This document shows positions 33,634-41,600 of a DNA stretch of 64,000 nucleotides, piece by piece. The stretch lies in NCBI RefSeq assembly GCF_019443085.1, contig NZ_JAHZIL010000003.1:2416458-2480457 (forward strand). The letters run 5' to 3'. Position 1 is the first letter of the stretch, and every line of letters starts with the position of its first letter. Origin of the DNA: Marinobacter sp. F4218. Lineage in GTDB: Bacteria; Pseudomonadota; Gammaproteobacteria; Pseudomonadales; Oleiphilaceae. The translations under genes and the position numbers were made by a program. The notes under the pieces are model-generated. The model worked only from the letters and a program-made list of their open reading frames with translations, searched no databases and was not told the origin of the DNA.

Positions 33634-33739
33634 TGAAATCCGTGGTTGCGATGAGCAAAAACCGAGAGTTTAACGGTTTGCGCAGGATTTGCCCACGTCT
33701 GGCCGGGAAAGTGGCGTTTAAATACAGGAAGGCCAGAAA

Positions 33740-34125
33740 ATCAAAAGGCGGATCCGTTTTCACGAATCCGCCCTGAAAGCGTTGACGATCTGCATTGTTG
33801 TTGTTGTTACCGGGATTTTTCTTGATTTTTGTACCCCACTGCATATCCCCGAACAACGGGGCATCTCAGCAGCGCAAACGGAAAGCTTTGAATACATAGA
33901 GCGGCTAGGGACATCGGGCGAGTCAGGGGTAGCTGCAGCGTCGCCTGTCGACGATTCTTCTCTACATCTACAACTCACACGTGCCGTGGGACCACTAAAA
34001 AGCAAAGTACCCAAAACACTCAGTTCGCTCACGTTCTGTATTTGTTTTTGTTGCTGAACGTTTCTCTGCAGCTTTTTGTTTTTGTTTTAGCGCTGCGTTG
34101 TCATTGTTGTTTTTGTTGTTGTGCG
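33740..34125 (-). ncRNA. crcZ: CrcZ-like Hfq/Crc-sequestering small RNA
   Basis: It lies between cbrB and pcnB on their strand, the fixed location of CrcZ in Pseudomonas. A sigma-54 promoter predicts a 5' end near 34125. A terminator (GGCGGAT stem, 12-base loop, ATCCGCC, TTTT; 33747-33772) gives a 3' end near 33740, so the transcript is about 386 nt (407 in P. aeruginosa). On the minus strand it carries at least four A-rich CA motifs of AAnAAnAA type: 34097-34122, 34072-34088, 34036-34053 and 33793-33808. Such motifs titrate Hfq and relieve Crc-dependent catabolite repression. No open frame on either strand is convincing here. Confidence 0.88.
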
Positions 34126-34135
34126 CTTAATAGAG

Positions 34136-34151
34136 TGCAGTCGGTGTGCCA
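34136..34151 (-). promoter_or_regulatory. sigma-54 promoter of crcZ
   Basis: On the minus strand TGGCAC, five bases, CTGCA: the invariant GG and GC are exactly 12 bases apart, as required for RpoN. CbrB, an RpoN activator, is encoded immediately upstream. Confidence 0.85.
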
Positions 34152-34200
34152 GTTTTTGGATTTGCTTTATTAACAGCACGTTACGAATTTTTAGGTCGTA

Positions 34201-34285
34201 AGTGTTACCCCGTACCCAACCAAAGTGTTACTCAGGTCACGTTAATTCTGGATGGAGTGTTACCGACAGGAACAGGCAGGTAACA
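34201..34285. promoter_or_regulatory. CbrB-type upstream activator sites
   Basis: AGTGTTAC occurs three times (34201-34208, 34224-34231, 34256-34263). The last forms the inverted repeat TGTTAC-N16-GTAACA (34258-34285). The sites lie about 75-160 bases upstream of the crcZ start, a usual place for enhancer-binding proteins. TGTTAC/GTAACA half-sites resemble what I recall for CbrB in Pseudomonas; binding is inferred. Confidence 0.65.
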
Positions 34286-34352
34286 AATGAGCAGAGGTTC
34301 ACACTTTTTGCCGGGCCAGGCCAAAGTCGGGCGCGGCCCGGTCTTCGCCAAT

Positions 34353-35756
34353 TCAGTTGCCTGAGGATTTTTTCCGGGGAATACCGAGGCGCTGACGGCG
34401 TTCCCACAGGGATTTCCGGCTGATTCCGAGCTTCTGGGCCAGTTCGGTTTCACTCATCCGATCCTGGTTTTCCAGCACAAAGTGCTGAAAGTAATCCTCC
34501 AGCGACAGATCGTTGGAGGAATCGACATCGCTGGCTCGGCTCTGTTCGTTGTTGCCTTCCACCAGGGTTTCCGGAATGTGTTCGTCGCCGACTTCGCTGT
34601 CCAGGTCCAGCAGCGCCGGCGTGATGACATCGCCGTCGCAAAGAATGGTGGCGCGCTCAATAGCGTTCTCAAGCTCACGAACATTGCCGGGCCAGCGGTG
34701 GCGTTCCAGGACGCGCATGGCTTCCGGGCTGAAGTTGAGGTTGGGTTTGCCCATCTTCTCGCCCTGGCGCGTCAGGAAACGCCGGGCCAGCCCGAGGGTG
34801 TCTCCCTGGCGCTCGCGCAATGGTGGTATGCGAATCTGCATGACGTTCAGACGGTAATACAGGTCCTCGCGGAACTCTCCGGTCCGGGTCATCGCTTTCA
34901 GGTTCCGGTGTGTTGCGGCAATCATCCGGACGTTCACCTTTCGGCTCTGGGTCGAGCCCACCTTGCGGATCTCACTCTCCTGCAGGACTCGGAGCAGCCG
35001 GGCCTGTGCCTCGGCTGGCAGTTCACCGATCTCGTCCAGGAACAGGCTGCCCCCATCGGCAGCCTCGATCAGCCCGGTCCGGGCCGATACGGCACCGGTG
35101 AAAGCGCCTTTTTCGTGGCCGAATAGTTCGGATTCAATCAGGCTCTCGGGAATGGCTGCGCAGTTGACCGAGATCAGGGGCTTGGAGGCCCGGGGGCTGA
35201 GAAGGTGGAGTGCCCGGGCAGCCAGTTCCTTACCGGTGCCGGATTCCCCCCGAATCAGTACCGTAGTCTCGGTTGGCGCCACCTTGCGAATCAGGGTGAA
35301 CACCCGCTCCATGGCGTCGCACTGGCCGAACATGACGTTGGCCGGATCACCGTCCTCCGGTGCGGAGGAGGAGCTGCCCTGATTGTCGGACTTGCCCGGA
35401 GTGGAGGGTTGACGGGCCAGAATGTTCTCGACTGCGGCCAGCATTTCGTCGTGATCAAAGGGCTTGGCGATATATTCCACCGCCCCCATCTTCATCGAAT
35501 CCACCGCCGAACGGAGGCTGGCGTAACTGGTCATGATCAGCACCGGGGTATTGGGCGCGCGGTTAATCAGTTCGGTGCCAGCGGCGCCCGGTAACCGAAG
35601 GTCGGAGATGATCAGGTCAAAATGTTCCGGTTCAAAGTTTTGCTCAGCCTCTTCTACCGAGCCGGCGTCGGACACTTCGTAACCGGCGTGCTGCAGCAGC
35701 TTTCGTACCGCCGAGCGAATGATGTCTTCATCTTCTACGATCAGAATGCGAGGCAT
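34353..35756 (-). CDS. cbrB: sigma-54 response regulator CbrB
   Basis: 467 residues. Receiver domain (1-120: ILIVEDED, phospho-Asp in LIISDLRLPG, TSYAS, KPF), AAA+ domain (about 140-370) with GESGTGKE (Walker A), GAFTGA (sigma-54 contact loop) and the R-finger region, and a Fis-type HTH (ETELAQKLGISRKSLWERRQRL). This is NtrC-like architecture. It activates crcZ and genes for use of amino acids and other carbon sources. cbrA lies seven bases upstream. Confidence 0.95.
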   Translation of the reverse strand: MPRILIVEDEDIIRSAVRKLLQHAGYEVSDAGSVEEAEQNFEPEHFDLIISDLRLPGAAGTELINRAPNTPVLIMTSYASLRSAVDSMKMGAVEYIAKPFDHDEMLAAVENILARQPSTPGKSDNQGSSSSAPEDGDPANVMFGQCDAMERVFTLIRKVAPTETTVLIRGESGTGKELAARALHLLSPRASKPLISVNCAAIPESLIESELFGHEKGAFTGAVSARTGLIEAADGGSLFLDEIGELPAEAQARLLRVLQESEIRKVGSTQSRKVNVRMIAATHRNLKAMTRTGEFREDLYYRLNVMQIRIPPLRERQGDTLGLARRFLTRQGEKMGKPNLNFSPEAMRVLERHRWPGNVRELENAIERATILCDGDVITPALLDLDSEVGDEHIPETLVEGNNEQSRASDVDSSNDLSLEDYFQHFVLENQDRMSETELAQKLGISRKSLWERRQRLGIPRKKSSGN

Positions 35757-35763
35757 ATAAGTG

Positions 35764-38721
35764 TTATGACCTTTCGTTCTGGCTGATGGGCGTAATGCCG
35801 GTTTCCGGTTCGAAGGCGGGCAGTCTCAGGCGTACACAGGTTCCCTTGCCGGAAGCGGCCGGGCTTTCCACCTGAACGTTACCGTAATGTTCTTCCACAA
35901 TACTGTACACCAGCGACAGGCCAAGCCCTGTACCTTTATTGGGTGCCTTGGTGGTGTAAAACGGCTCGAAGATGTGGTCGAGCTGATCCTGGGGAATGCC
36001 TGAGCCTTCATCAATGACCTCGATAATAGCGGAGTAGCCGTCACCGTTTCCACTGACCCGGATGGTGCCGCCATCGGGGGACGCGTCCCGGGCATTTGCC
36101 AACAGGTTGACGAAAACCTGGACGAGGCGCTGTTCATCCCCCAGCACTTGCAGGTTCGCCGGGCAGTCATTAATGAAGTGGATGCGCAGGCCTTTGTCGC
36201 TTAGCGACAGCAGGTTGATGGATTCGTCCACGCAGCGTCGGATTGTGACTGGCTCGTAGTGGTTGGCCTGCGCATGGTTGCCGGTACGGGCGAAATTCAT
36301 CAGCGATTGCAGAATGGTGGAAATCCGGCGGGTTTGTTGTTGAATCTGTTCCGCGGTGTCGAGTATGTCCGGATTATCGGTTTCCAGTTTCAGGTTCTGG
36401 GCCAGGGAGGAAATGCCGGTTACCGGATTGCCGATTTCATGGGCCACCCCCGCGGCGAGTCGACCAACAGACGCCAAACGCTCGCTGTGCATCAGTTCGT
36501 CTTCCAGAAGCCTGGTCTCCGTTTGGTCCTCCACCAGGATGATACTGCCGCCTTCCGGGTGGTCCGGGCCGCTGAGCGCTGCCTTGTGCAGGTTCAGCCA
36601 GTGGGGCTTGCCCCGCAGGTCGAGCCGGTGTTTGTACCGGTGCAACTCCTCGCCGCTGTTGAAGTCATCCAGCAGCAGGTGCCAGTGTTCGGGCAGTGCC
36701 AGCAGTCGGGCACCGACCACGTCGTCTGCGGTGATGCCGGTGAGGCTCTCCATGGCGTTGTTCCACATCAGGATTTCGCCATCCTCACCGACAGAACACG
36801 CGGGAATGGGGAGGTTCTGAAGGGTTTGCCGGTAATGACGTCGCAGGTTGTCCAGTTCCCCGGCCAGGCCGGTCAACCGGTTCTGGTACTCGCCCAGTGC
36901 CCGTTCCACGTAGCGGATGTCCTGCGCGGTGCCGCCTCTGGTCATGGGTTTGAAACCCAGGTAACGCTTCACCATATCCCGTGCGACGGAAGGCCCGAGC
37001 AGGCCGGACAGGTTGATTTCCACCTGATCCCGCAGCCGGCGCAACTGGTAGGGGCGATACTCGACATTGGGCAGTTTGAGTTGCGCCAGCGCCCGTTCCA
37101 CTTCGCGCTTGGCCACACCAAAGCCAAGCGGTTCCGCCAGCTGCTTGGCGAATTCCATTGATGATGTTGCCAGCAGTTCCCGCCGCTGCGGGCGGGAGAG
37201 CGCCCCCATTGAGCAGGCCTGGGCGGCACTGGCTTCTTCTCCGGTGCTGGTGCTCAGCATGGAGATCAGGGCAAACACCGTGACATTGGCTGTCAGGCTG
37301 ACAAAGACGAAGATGTGCCAGTTGCTGTAATCCGGGATGATCGGAGCGCCCAGAACGGCCAGCAGATTCGCCGTGTGGGAGAACGGCAGAACCAGGGTGG
37401 CGGTCCAGATCGTCAGGCCCACCAAAAGGCCGGCGATGAGTCCGCGCCGGTTGCCCTCCGGCCAGTAAATGACGCCGAGTGCGCCGGGCAGGAGTTGCAG
37501 CATCCCCGAGAGCGAAATGATACCCAGGATTGAGAGGTCGAGGTTCTTGCCCAGGGTTTCGTGGAACAGCAACGCAAGAAAGATGATGACGGCGATCAGC
37601 AGGCGCTTGATCCACTGCAGCCAGCTGTAGATGTCACCCTGTTCACGCGGTGTCTTCAGGGGAAGCACCACATGGTTAAGGACCATGCCCGCAAGGGCGA
37701 GGGTGCTGACAATCATCAGGCCGCTGGCGGCGGACAGGCCGGCAATGAACATGAACAGGGTCAGACCGCGACTGCCCAGCGCCTGGGCTGTGCCAATGGT
37801 GTAAAAGCTTGAGCCGGTGGTGACGGCCAATTCCTGGCCGCCCCAGAGTATCAGTGGGACCGGCAGGCCGAGCAGCAACAGGTACAGGGGCAGCCCCCAG
37901 CTGGCTTTGGCAAGTGCCTTCGGCGAGGGGTTTTCGCTGAATGTCATGTGGTACATATGAGGCAGCACCAGGGCGGCGGCGAACGACATCAGCATAAGGG
38001 CTCGCCAGCTGCCATCGTCGACGTTGAGGGTCATGGTGGTCGCCGGCGAACTGTTGCTGAGCAGCCAGGCATCGAGGCCGTCCATGCCGCCAAACACGCT
38101 GAACAGGATGACACCACCGAGGACCAGGAGGGCCACCAGTTTGACCAGGGAGTCGAAGGCAATAGCCAGGACCAGCCCTTGATGGTTTTCGGAGGTCTGA
38201 TCCCGGCGGGCGCCAAACAGCATGGCAAAAAGCACGACGGTGAGGCTGAACATCACGCTGATGACGTTGGGCGAGGTGTCCGGCGCCAGAATGCTGGCCG
38301 ACGTGGTGACCGCCTGGATCTGCATACTGAGCAGCGCCAGAATCGCGACGCCGGAACACAGGGTGACCAGGGTGCCGGCCCATTGGCTGCGATAGCGATA
38401 AGCAAACAGATCGGCCAGGGAGGTCAGCTGGTAAGCGCGGCCGATACGCAGCACCGGGTTCAACAGGACCGGAGCCAGCAGGAAGGCGCCGCTGATACCA
38501 AGGTAATAGGCGAGGAAGCCGTACCCGGTTTCGGCGGCCACGCCGACGGCCGCGTAAACGGCCCAGATGCCGGCATAGACGCCGAGGCTGAGGGTATACA
38601 CCAGGGGGTGCCTGACCCAGTGTCGGGGCAGCACGCCGCGTTCGGTGATCCAGGCGATGCCGAACAGGATAACCAGGTAGAACAGGCTGGCGAATAGCAG
38701 CCCGGCGGCGCTAAAACTCAT
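35764..38721 (-). CDS. cbrA: sensor kinase CbrA with SLC5 transporter domain
   Basis: 985 residues (983 in P. aeruginosa). The N-terminal half has about 13 membrane helices of sodium/solute symporter (SLC5) type. A linker region of STAC type, a PAS domain (about 610-720: PIPACSVGEDGEILMWNNAMESLTG) and HisKA/HATPase domains follow (H-box ASVGRLAAGVAHEIGNP, N-box NLLANARDASPDG, G-boxes EGSGIP and GTGLGLSL). Transporter-linked kinases of this kind are thought to sense nutrient flux; in Pseudomonas the domain can take up histidine. The gene overlaps its upstream small gene by 11 bases. Confidence 0.95.
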   Translation of the reverse strand: MSFSAAGLLFASLFYLVILFGIAWITERGVLPRHWVRHPLVYTLSLGVYAGIWAVYAAVGVAAETGYGFLAYYLGISGAFLLAPVLLNPVLRIGRAYQLTSLADLFAYRYRSQWAGTLVTLCSGVAILALLSMQIQAVTTSASILAPDTSPNVISVMFSLTVVLFAMLFGARRDQTSENHQGLVLAIAFDSLVKLVALLVLGGVILFSVFGGMDGLDAWLLSNSSPATTMTLNVDDGSWRALMLMSFAAALVLPHMYHMTFSENPSPKALAKASWGLPLYLLLLGLPVPLILWGGQELAVTTGSSFYTIGTAQALGSRGLTLFMFIAGLSAASGLMIVSTLALAGMVLNHVVLPLKTPREQGDIYSWLQWIKRLLIAVIIFLALLFHETLGKNLDLSILGIISLSGMLQLLPGALGVIYWPEGNRRGLIAGLLVGLTIWTATLVLPFSHTANLLAVLGAPIIPDYSNWHIFVFVSLTANVTVFALISMLSTSTGEEASAAQACSMGALSRPQRRELLATSSMEFAKQLAEPLGFGVAKREVERALAQLKLPNVEYRPYQLRRLRDQVEINLSGLLGPSVARDMVKRYLGFKPMTRGGTAQDIRYVERALGEYQNRLTGLAGELDNLRRHYRQTLQNLPIPACSVGEDGEILMWNNAMESLTGITADDVVGARLLALPEHWHLLLDDFNSGEELHRYKHRLDLRGKPHWLNLHKAALSGPDHPEGGSIILVEDQTETRLLEDELMHSERLASVGRLAAGVAHEIGNPVTGISSLAQNLKLETDNPDILDTAEQIQQQTRRISTILQSLMNFARTGNHAQANHYEPVTIRRCVDESINLLSLSDKGLRIHFINDCPANLQVLGDEQRLVQVFVNLLANARDASPDGGTIRVSGNGDGYSAIIEVIDEGSGIPQDQLDHIFEPFYTTKAPNKGTGLGLSLVYSIVEEHYGNVQVESPAASGKGTCVRLRLPAFEPETGITPISQNERS

Positions 38722-38899
38722 TGGGGTCCCGTCGCCATTCCAGCCAGAAGCCTACGGCAATGAGTCCGGCCCAGATCGCATAAGGGCTGTACCAAGCGTT
38801 TCCCGGTGACGTCCACCAATCGAGGATGTTCGGCGAAAAAATGTAGATGGCCAGGACCAACAGGAAGACCAGACGGTAGATATACATCAGGTATGCCAT
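38711..38899 (-). CDS. CbrX-like small membrane protein
   Basis: 62 residues with two transmembrane helices (YRLVFLLVLAIYIF and YAIWAGLIAVGFWLEW) and the ending RRDPNEF. It directly precedes cbrA and overlaps it by 11 bases. A small gene at this position (cbrX in Pseudomonas putida) is reported to couple translation to cbrA. The overlap suggests the same here. Short length but good codon pattern and context. Confidence 0.8.
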   Translation of the reverse strand: MAYLMYIYRLVFLLVLAIYIFSPNILDWWTSPGNAWYSPYAIWAGLIAVGFWLEWRRDPNEF

Positions 38900-38937
38900 C
38901 CGCGCTGAGGTTTGTGAAAGGCTTTATACCATGTCGC

Positions 38938-39810
38938 TTACCTTGATGTCAGGTGGATGGCTCCCCGCCGCCAGTGCCTGACGCCCCAGTCAAGAATCGT
39001 GTCGACAGTCTCCTTGCCGAGCGTCCCTGGTGGTTGCTGCCCCAGGGCGTCCAGCGCCTGAACCAGGTTCTCCGCCGGGTGGTCGTCATCAAGGGGCGGT
39101 GCATGAGTTTGCTTGCTCAGCTTCTGCCCCTGTTCGTTGAGAATTACGGGAATGTGCAGCCAGTTGGGAGGCTCGGCGCCCAGCGCCCGGTAGATCTGCT
39201 GTTGCTGGGCGGTCATGTCCAGCAGGTCGGAGCCGCGGACCACGTCGGTGATGCCCTGGTCGATGTCGTCCATCACCACCGCCAGTTGATAGGCGTAGAA
39301 CCCCTCCTTGCGGAGAATCACCGGATCATCCAGTTCCGCCGTAACGTGCTGGACCTGGGGGCCGAGAAGCTGGTCCTGCCAATGGCTGGTCTCGTCGTTC
39401 AGCGCGAAGCGAATGGCGTACGGCCGATCACCGGGCGTGATGTTGCCCTCCCGGCAGTGATTGGGGTGACGGCCGCCATGAAGTTTCAGTTCTTTGCGCG
39501 AGCAGACGCAGCGGTACGCATTGCCACTGGCGAGCAGGCGTTCGATGGCAGCCTGATAGGCGTCGTGCCGTCTCGACTGGAAGCGTACCGCCTCATCGGG
39601 CATCAGGCCGTGGGCCTCAAGGCTTTGCAAAATTTGGCCGGTAGCCTCGGGAGGCTCTCGCAGAGGGTCCAGATCTTCAATGCGGATGAACCACATGCCC
39701 TGATGCTGGCGGGCTTCAAGATAGCTTGCTAACGCCGCGACCAGAGAGCCGAAGTGCAGCGGGCCGGTTGGGGAGGGCGCGAAACGGCCCCGGTAACGTG
39801 ATGGTGTCAT
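38938..39810 (-). CDS. gluQ: glutamyl-Q tRNA(Asp) synthetase
   Basis: 290 residues, a truncated GluRS catalytic core without anticodon-binding domain. RFAPSPTGPLHFGSL carries the HIGH-like motif, GQKLSKQT the KMSKS-like loop, and CVC/CRE cysteines bind zinc. It attaches glutamate to queuosine in the anticodon of tRNA-Asp. Adjacent to dksA, as in many gammaproteobacteria. Confidence 0.95.
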   Translation of the reverse strand: MTPSRYRGRFAPSPTGPLHFGSLVAALASYLEARQHQGMWFIRIEDLDPLREPPEATGQILQSLEAHGLMPDEAVRFQSRRHDAYQAAIERLLASGNAYRCVCSRKELKLHGGRHPNHCREGNITPGDRPYAIRFALNDETSHWQDQLLGPQVQHVTAELDDPVILRKEGFYAYQLAVVMDDIDQGITDVVRGSDLLDMTAQQQQIYRALGAEPPNWLHIPVILNEQGQKLSKQTHAPPLDDDHPAENLVQALDALGQQPPGTLGKETVDTILDWGVRHWRRGAIHLTSR

Positions 39811-39871
39811 GGGCAGTCAGTCAGCCGGCAGCTCAATAAATGCGGTGCCGGCTGCTGGGGGTTGGCCTGGC

Positions 39872-40312
39872 TTAGATGCCGGTCTGGCGCTCGCGAATTT
39901 CGGCGAGTGTTTTGCAGTCGATGCACAGGGTTGCAGTCGGGCGCGCTTCCAGACGACGGATGCCTATTTCGACACCGCACTGGTCGCAGAAGCCATAGTC
40001 GTCCTTGTCGATACGGTCGATGGTCTGATCGATTTTCTTGATCAGTTTGCGCTCGCGATCGCGGGTCCGCAGTTCCAGGCTGAATTCTTCTTCCTGGGTT
40101 GCGCGGTCGCTGGGATCCGCGTAATTTGCTGCATCTTCCTGCATGTGGTGCATGGTGCGGTCCACTTCTTCCATCAGCTCCTGCTTCCATTGCCGCAGCA
40201 GATTCTTGAAGTGCTCCAGCATGTCTGCACTCATGTACTCTTCACCCTTCTTCATTTCGTAAGGGGTGAAGTTAGTAAAACGTTCGCGTGGTTGTTCTGC
40301 AGTGTTTGCCAT
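39872..40312 (-). CDS. dksA: RNA polymerase secondary-channel factor DksA
   Basis: 146 residues. A coiled coil with the DPSDRATQEEE tip (acidic Asp residues) precedes a four-Cys zinc finger (CDQCG and CIDC). DksA acts with ppGpp on rRNA and amino-acid promoters in the stringent response. Length close to E. coli (151). Confidence 0.97.
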   Translation of the reverse strand: MANTAEQPRERFTNFTPYEMKKGEEYMSADMLEHFKNLLRQWKQELMEEVDRTMHHMQEDAANYADPSDRATQEEEFSLELRTRDRERKLIKKIDQTIDRIDKDDYGFCDQCGVEIGIRRLEARPTATLCIDCKTLAEIRERQTGI

Positions 40313-40492
40313 TGAACCCGGCCTCTTGTTTGTACTTCACAAGAACGCTTTGCTTCCCACCGCCTGAGCCCCCGTGGCTGAGCGGTTGAACCCTGGATGA
40401 AGCAGACGTCCTGAAAACGGGAATTTGCGGAAAATAGCAGATTAGTCACGGGGGTGCCAGCCTTGTGACAACTACTTTTGTACGGAGATCAC

Positions 40493-41224
40493 ATGAAGTT
40501 TCCAGAACCTTTGGTTGAAGGGCGTCTGATTCGCCGATATAAGCGCTTCCTCGCAGACGTGCGTCTTGCAGACGGAAGCGAGGTGACGGCACATTGCCCG
40601 AACACCGGCTCGATGCTCGGGTGCCAGCCCGACGATGCCAGGGTCTGGTTGAGTCGGAGTGATAACCCGAAGCGCAAACTGCAATTCACCTGGGAGCTGG
40701 TCGAAACTGCGCCGGGTGCGCTCGCGTGCATCAATACTGTCCGGCCGAACGCCCAGGCTCGCTCGGCGGTGGAAAGTGGCCGGGTGGCCGAACTCACCGG
40801 CTACGAATCTTGCCGGACAGAAGTGAAATACGGCTCCGAGAAAAGCCGTATCGACCTTCTGTTATCCGGGCATGGCAGCGAGCCGGATGCCTGGGTGGAA
40901 GTGAAAAACGTCACCCTGGCGGAGAACGGTCAAGGTTTTTTCCCCGACGCGGTGACGACCCGGGGGCAGAAACACCTGAGGGAACTGATGGCTCAGGTAA
41001 CCGCGGGCGACCGGGCCGTGCTGTTTTTTGTGGTGAATCACACGGGCATCGAGACCGTTCGACCGGCGGACCATATTGATCCGACCTACGGACAGTTATT
41101 GAGGGAAGCCTGCGACGCCGGTGTCGAGGTGATTGCCTATCGGGCCGATCTAATGGGCGAGAGCGGTAACCCGACGGGAGTGATGAGCCTGACCGATTCG
41201 GTGCCGGTCATTCTTGAAATCTGA
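40493..41224 (+). CDS. sfsA: SfsA, sugar fermentation stimulation protein
   Basis: 243 residues from the ATG at 40493, with GGAGA upstream; a TTG 15 bases earlier is possible. SfsA features: [26 protein letters not shown], the nuclease-like [11 protein letters not shown] and [16 protein letters not shown] (PD-(D/E)xK-like). It has been called a DNA-binding regulator in E. coli, with an OB-like N-terminal domain; its exact role is uncertain. Divergent from dksA and convergent with the Rieske gene, which overlaps its end by 17 bases. Confidence 0.92.
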   Translation: MKFPEPLVEGRLIRRYKRFLADVRLADGSEVTAHCPNTGSMLGCQPDDARVWLSRSDNPKRKLQFTWELVETAPGALACINTVRPNAQARSAVESGRVAELTGYESCRTEVKYGSEKSRIDLLLSGHGSEPDAWVEVKNVTLAENGQGFFPDAVTTRGQKHLRELMAQVTAGDRAVLFFVVNHTGIETVRPADHIDPTYGQLLREACDAGVEVIAYRADLMGESGNPTGVMSLTDSVPVILEI

Positions 41225-41582
41225 TCTGAACCTCCCCGTTTTCAATTCTTGTATCGAGGGCGGTCAGCGCGTCGCCCTGGCAGGGGCCGGCGATGCACTC
41301 GCCGGTGCCGGGCTTGAACAGCGCCCCGTGGGTCGAGCATTGAATGAACAGGTTGTCGGAATCCATGAACCGACCGGGCATCCAGTTCAGTTCAATGCCC
41401 AGGTGGGGACACTGATTGACATAGGCCCGGAGCTCGTCGCCGTCCAGGAACAGGAACCCGGACAGTGGCATTGAGCCGGGTTCCGCATTCGGGCGCTGAA
41501 TGCGGAACTCCACGATTCGCTCCGCGGTAATTTCGTCCCGACGGCAGACTGGCTGCCACGGGCTGGCTGGCGTCGAGGTCAT
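41208..41582 (-). CDS. Rieske [2Fe-2S] protein
   Basis: 124 residues, single domain. Cluster ligands are CPH (in [10 protein letters not shown]) and C-x2-H (in QCSTHGALF). This resembles small Rieske ferredoxin-like proteins (nirD or ferredoxin-component type), which pass electrons to a partner enzyme. No oxygenase or nitrite reductase gene is adjacent, so the partner is unknown. It lies 18 bases downstream of the kinase-fusion gene, probably co-transcribed. Confidence 0.85.
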   Translation of the reverse strand: MTSTPASPWQPVCRRDEITAERIVEFRIQRPNAEPGSMPLSGFLFLDGDELRAYVNQCPHLGIELNWMPGRFMDSDNLFIQCSTHGALFKPGTGECIAGPCQGDALTALDTRIENGEVQIRFQE

Positions 41583-41600
41583 GAACGCATCCTTCCCTGG

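Noticed and set aside
33782..34057. 91-codon plus-strand frame over the crcZ-like RNA
   Set aside because: Low-complexity Val/Phe/Cys translation produced by the complement of CA repeats; the RNA gene on the minus strand explains the composition.
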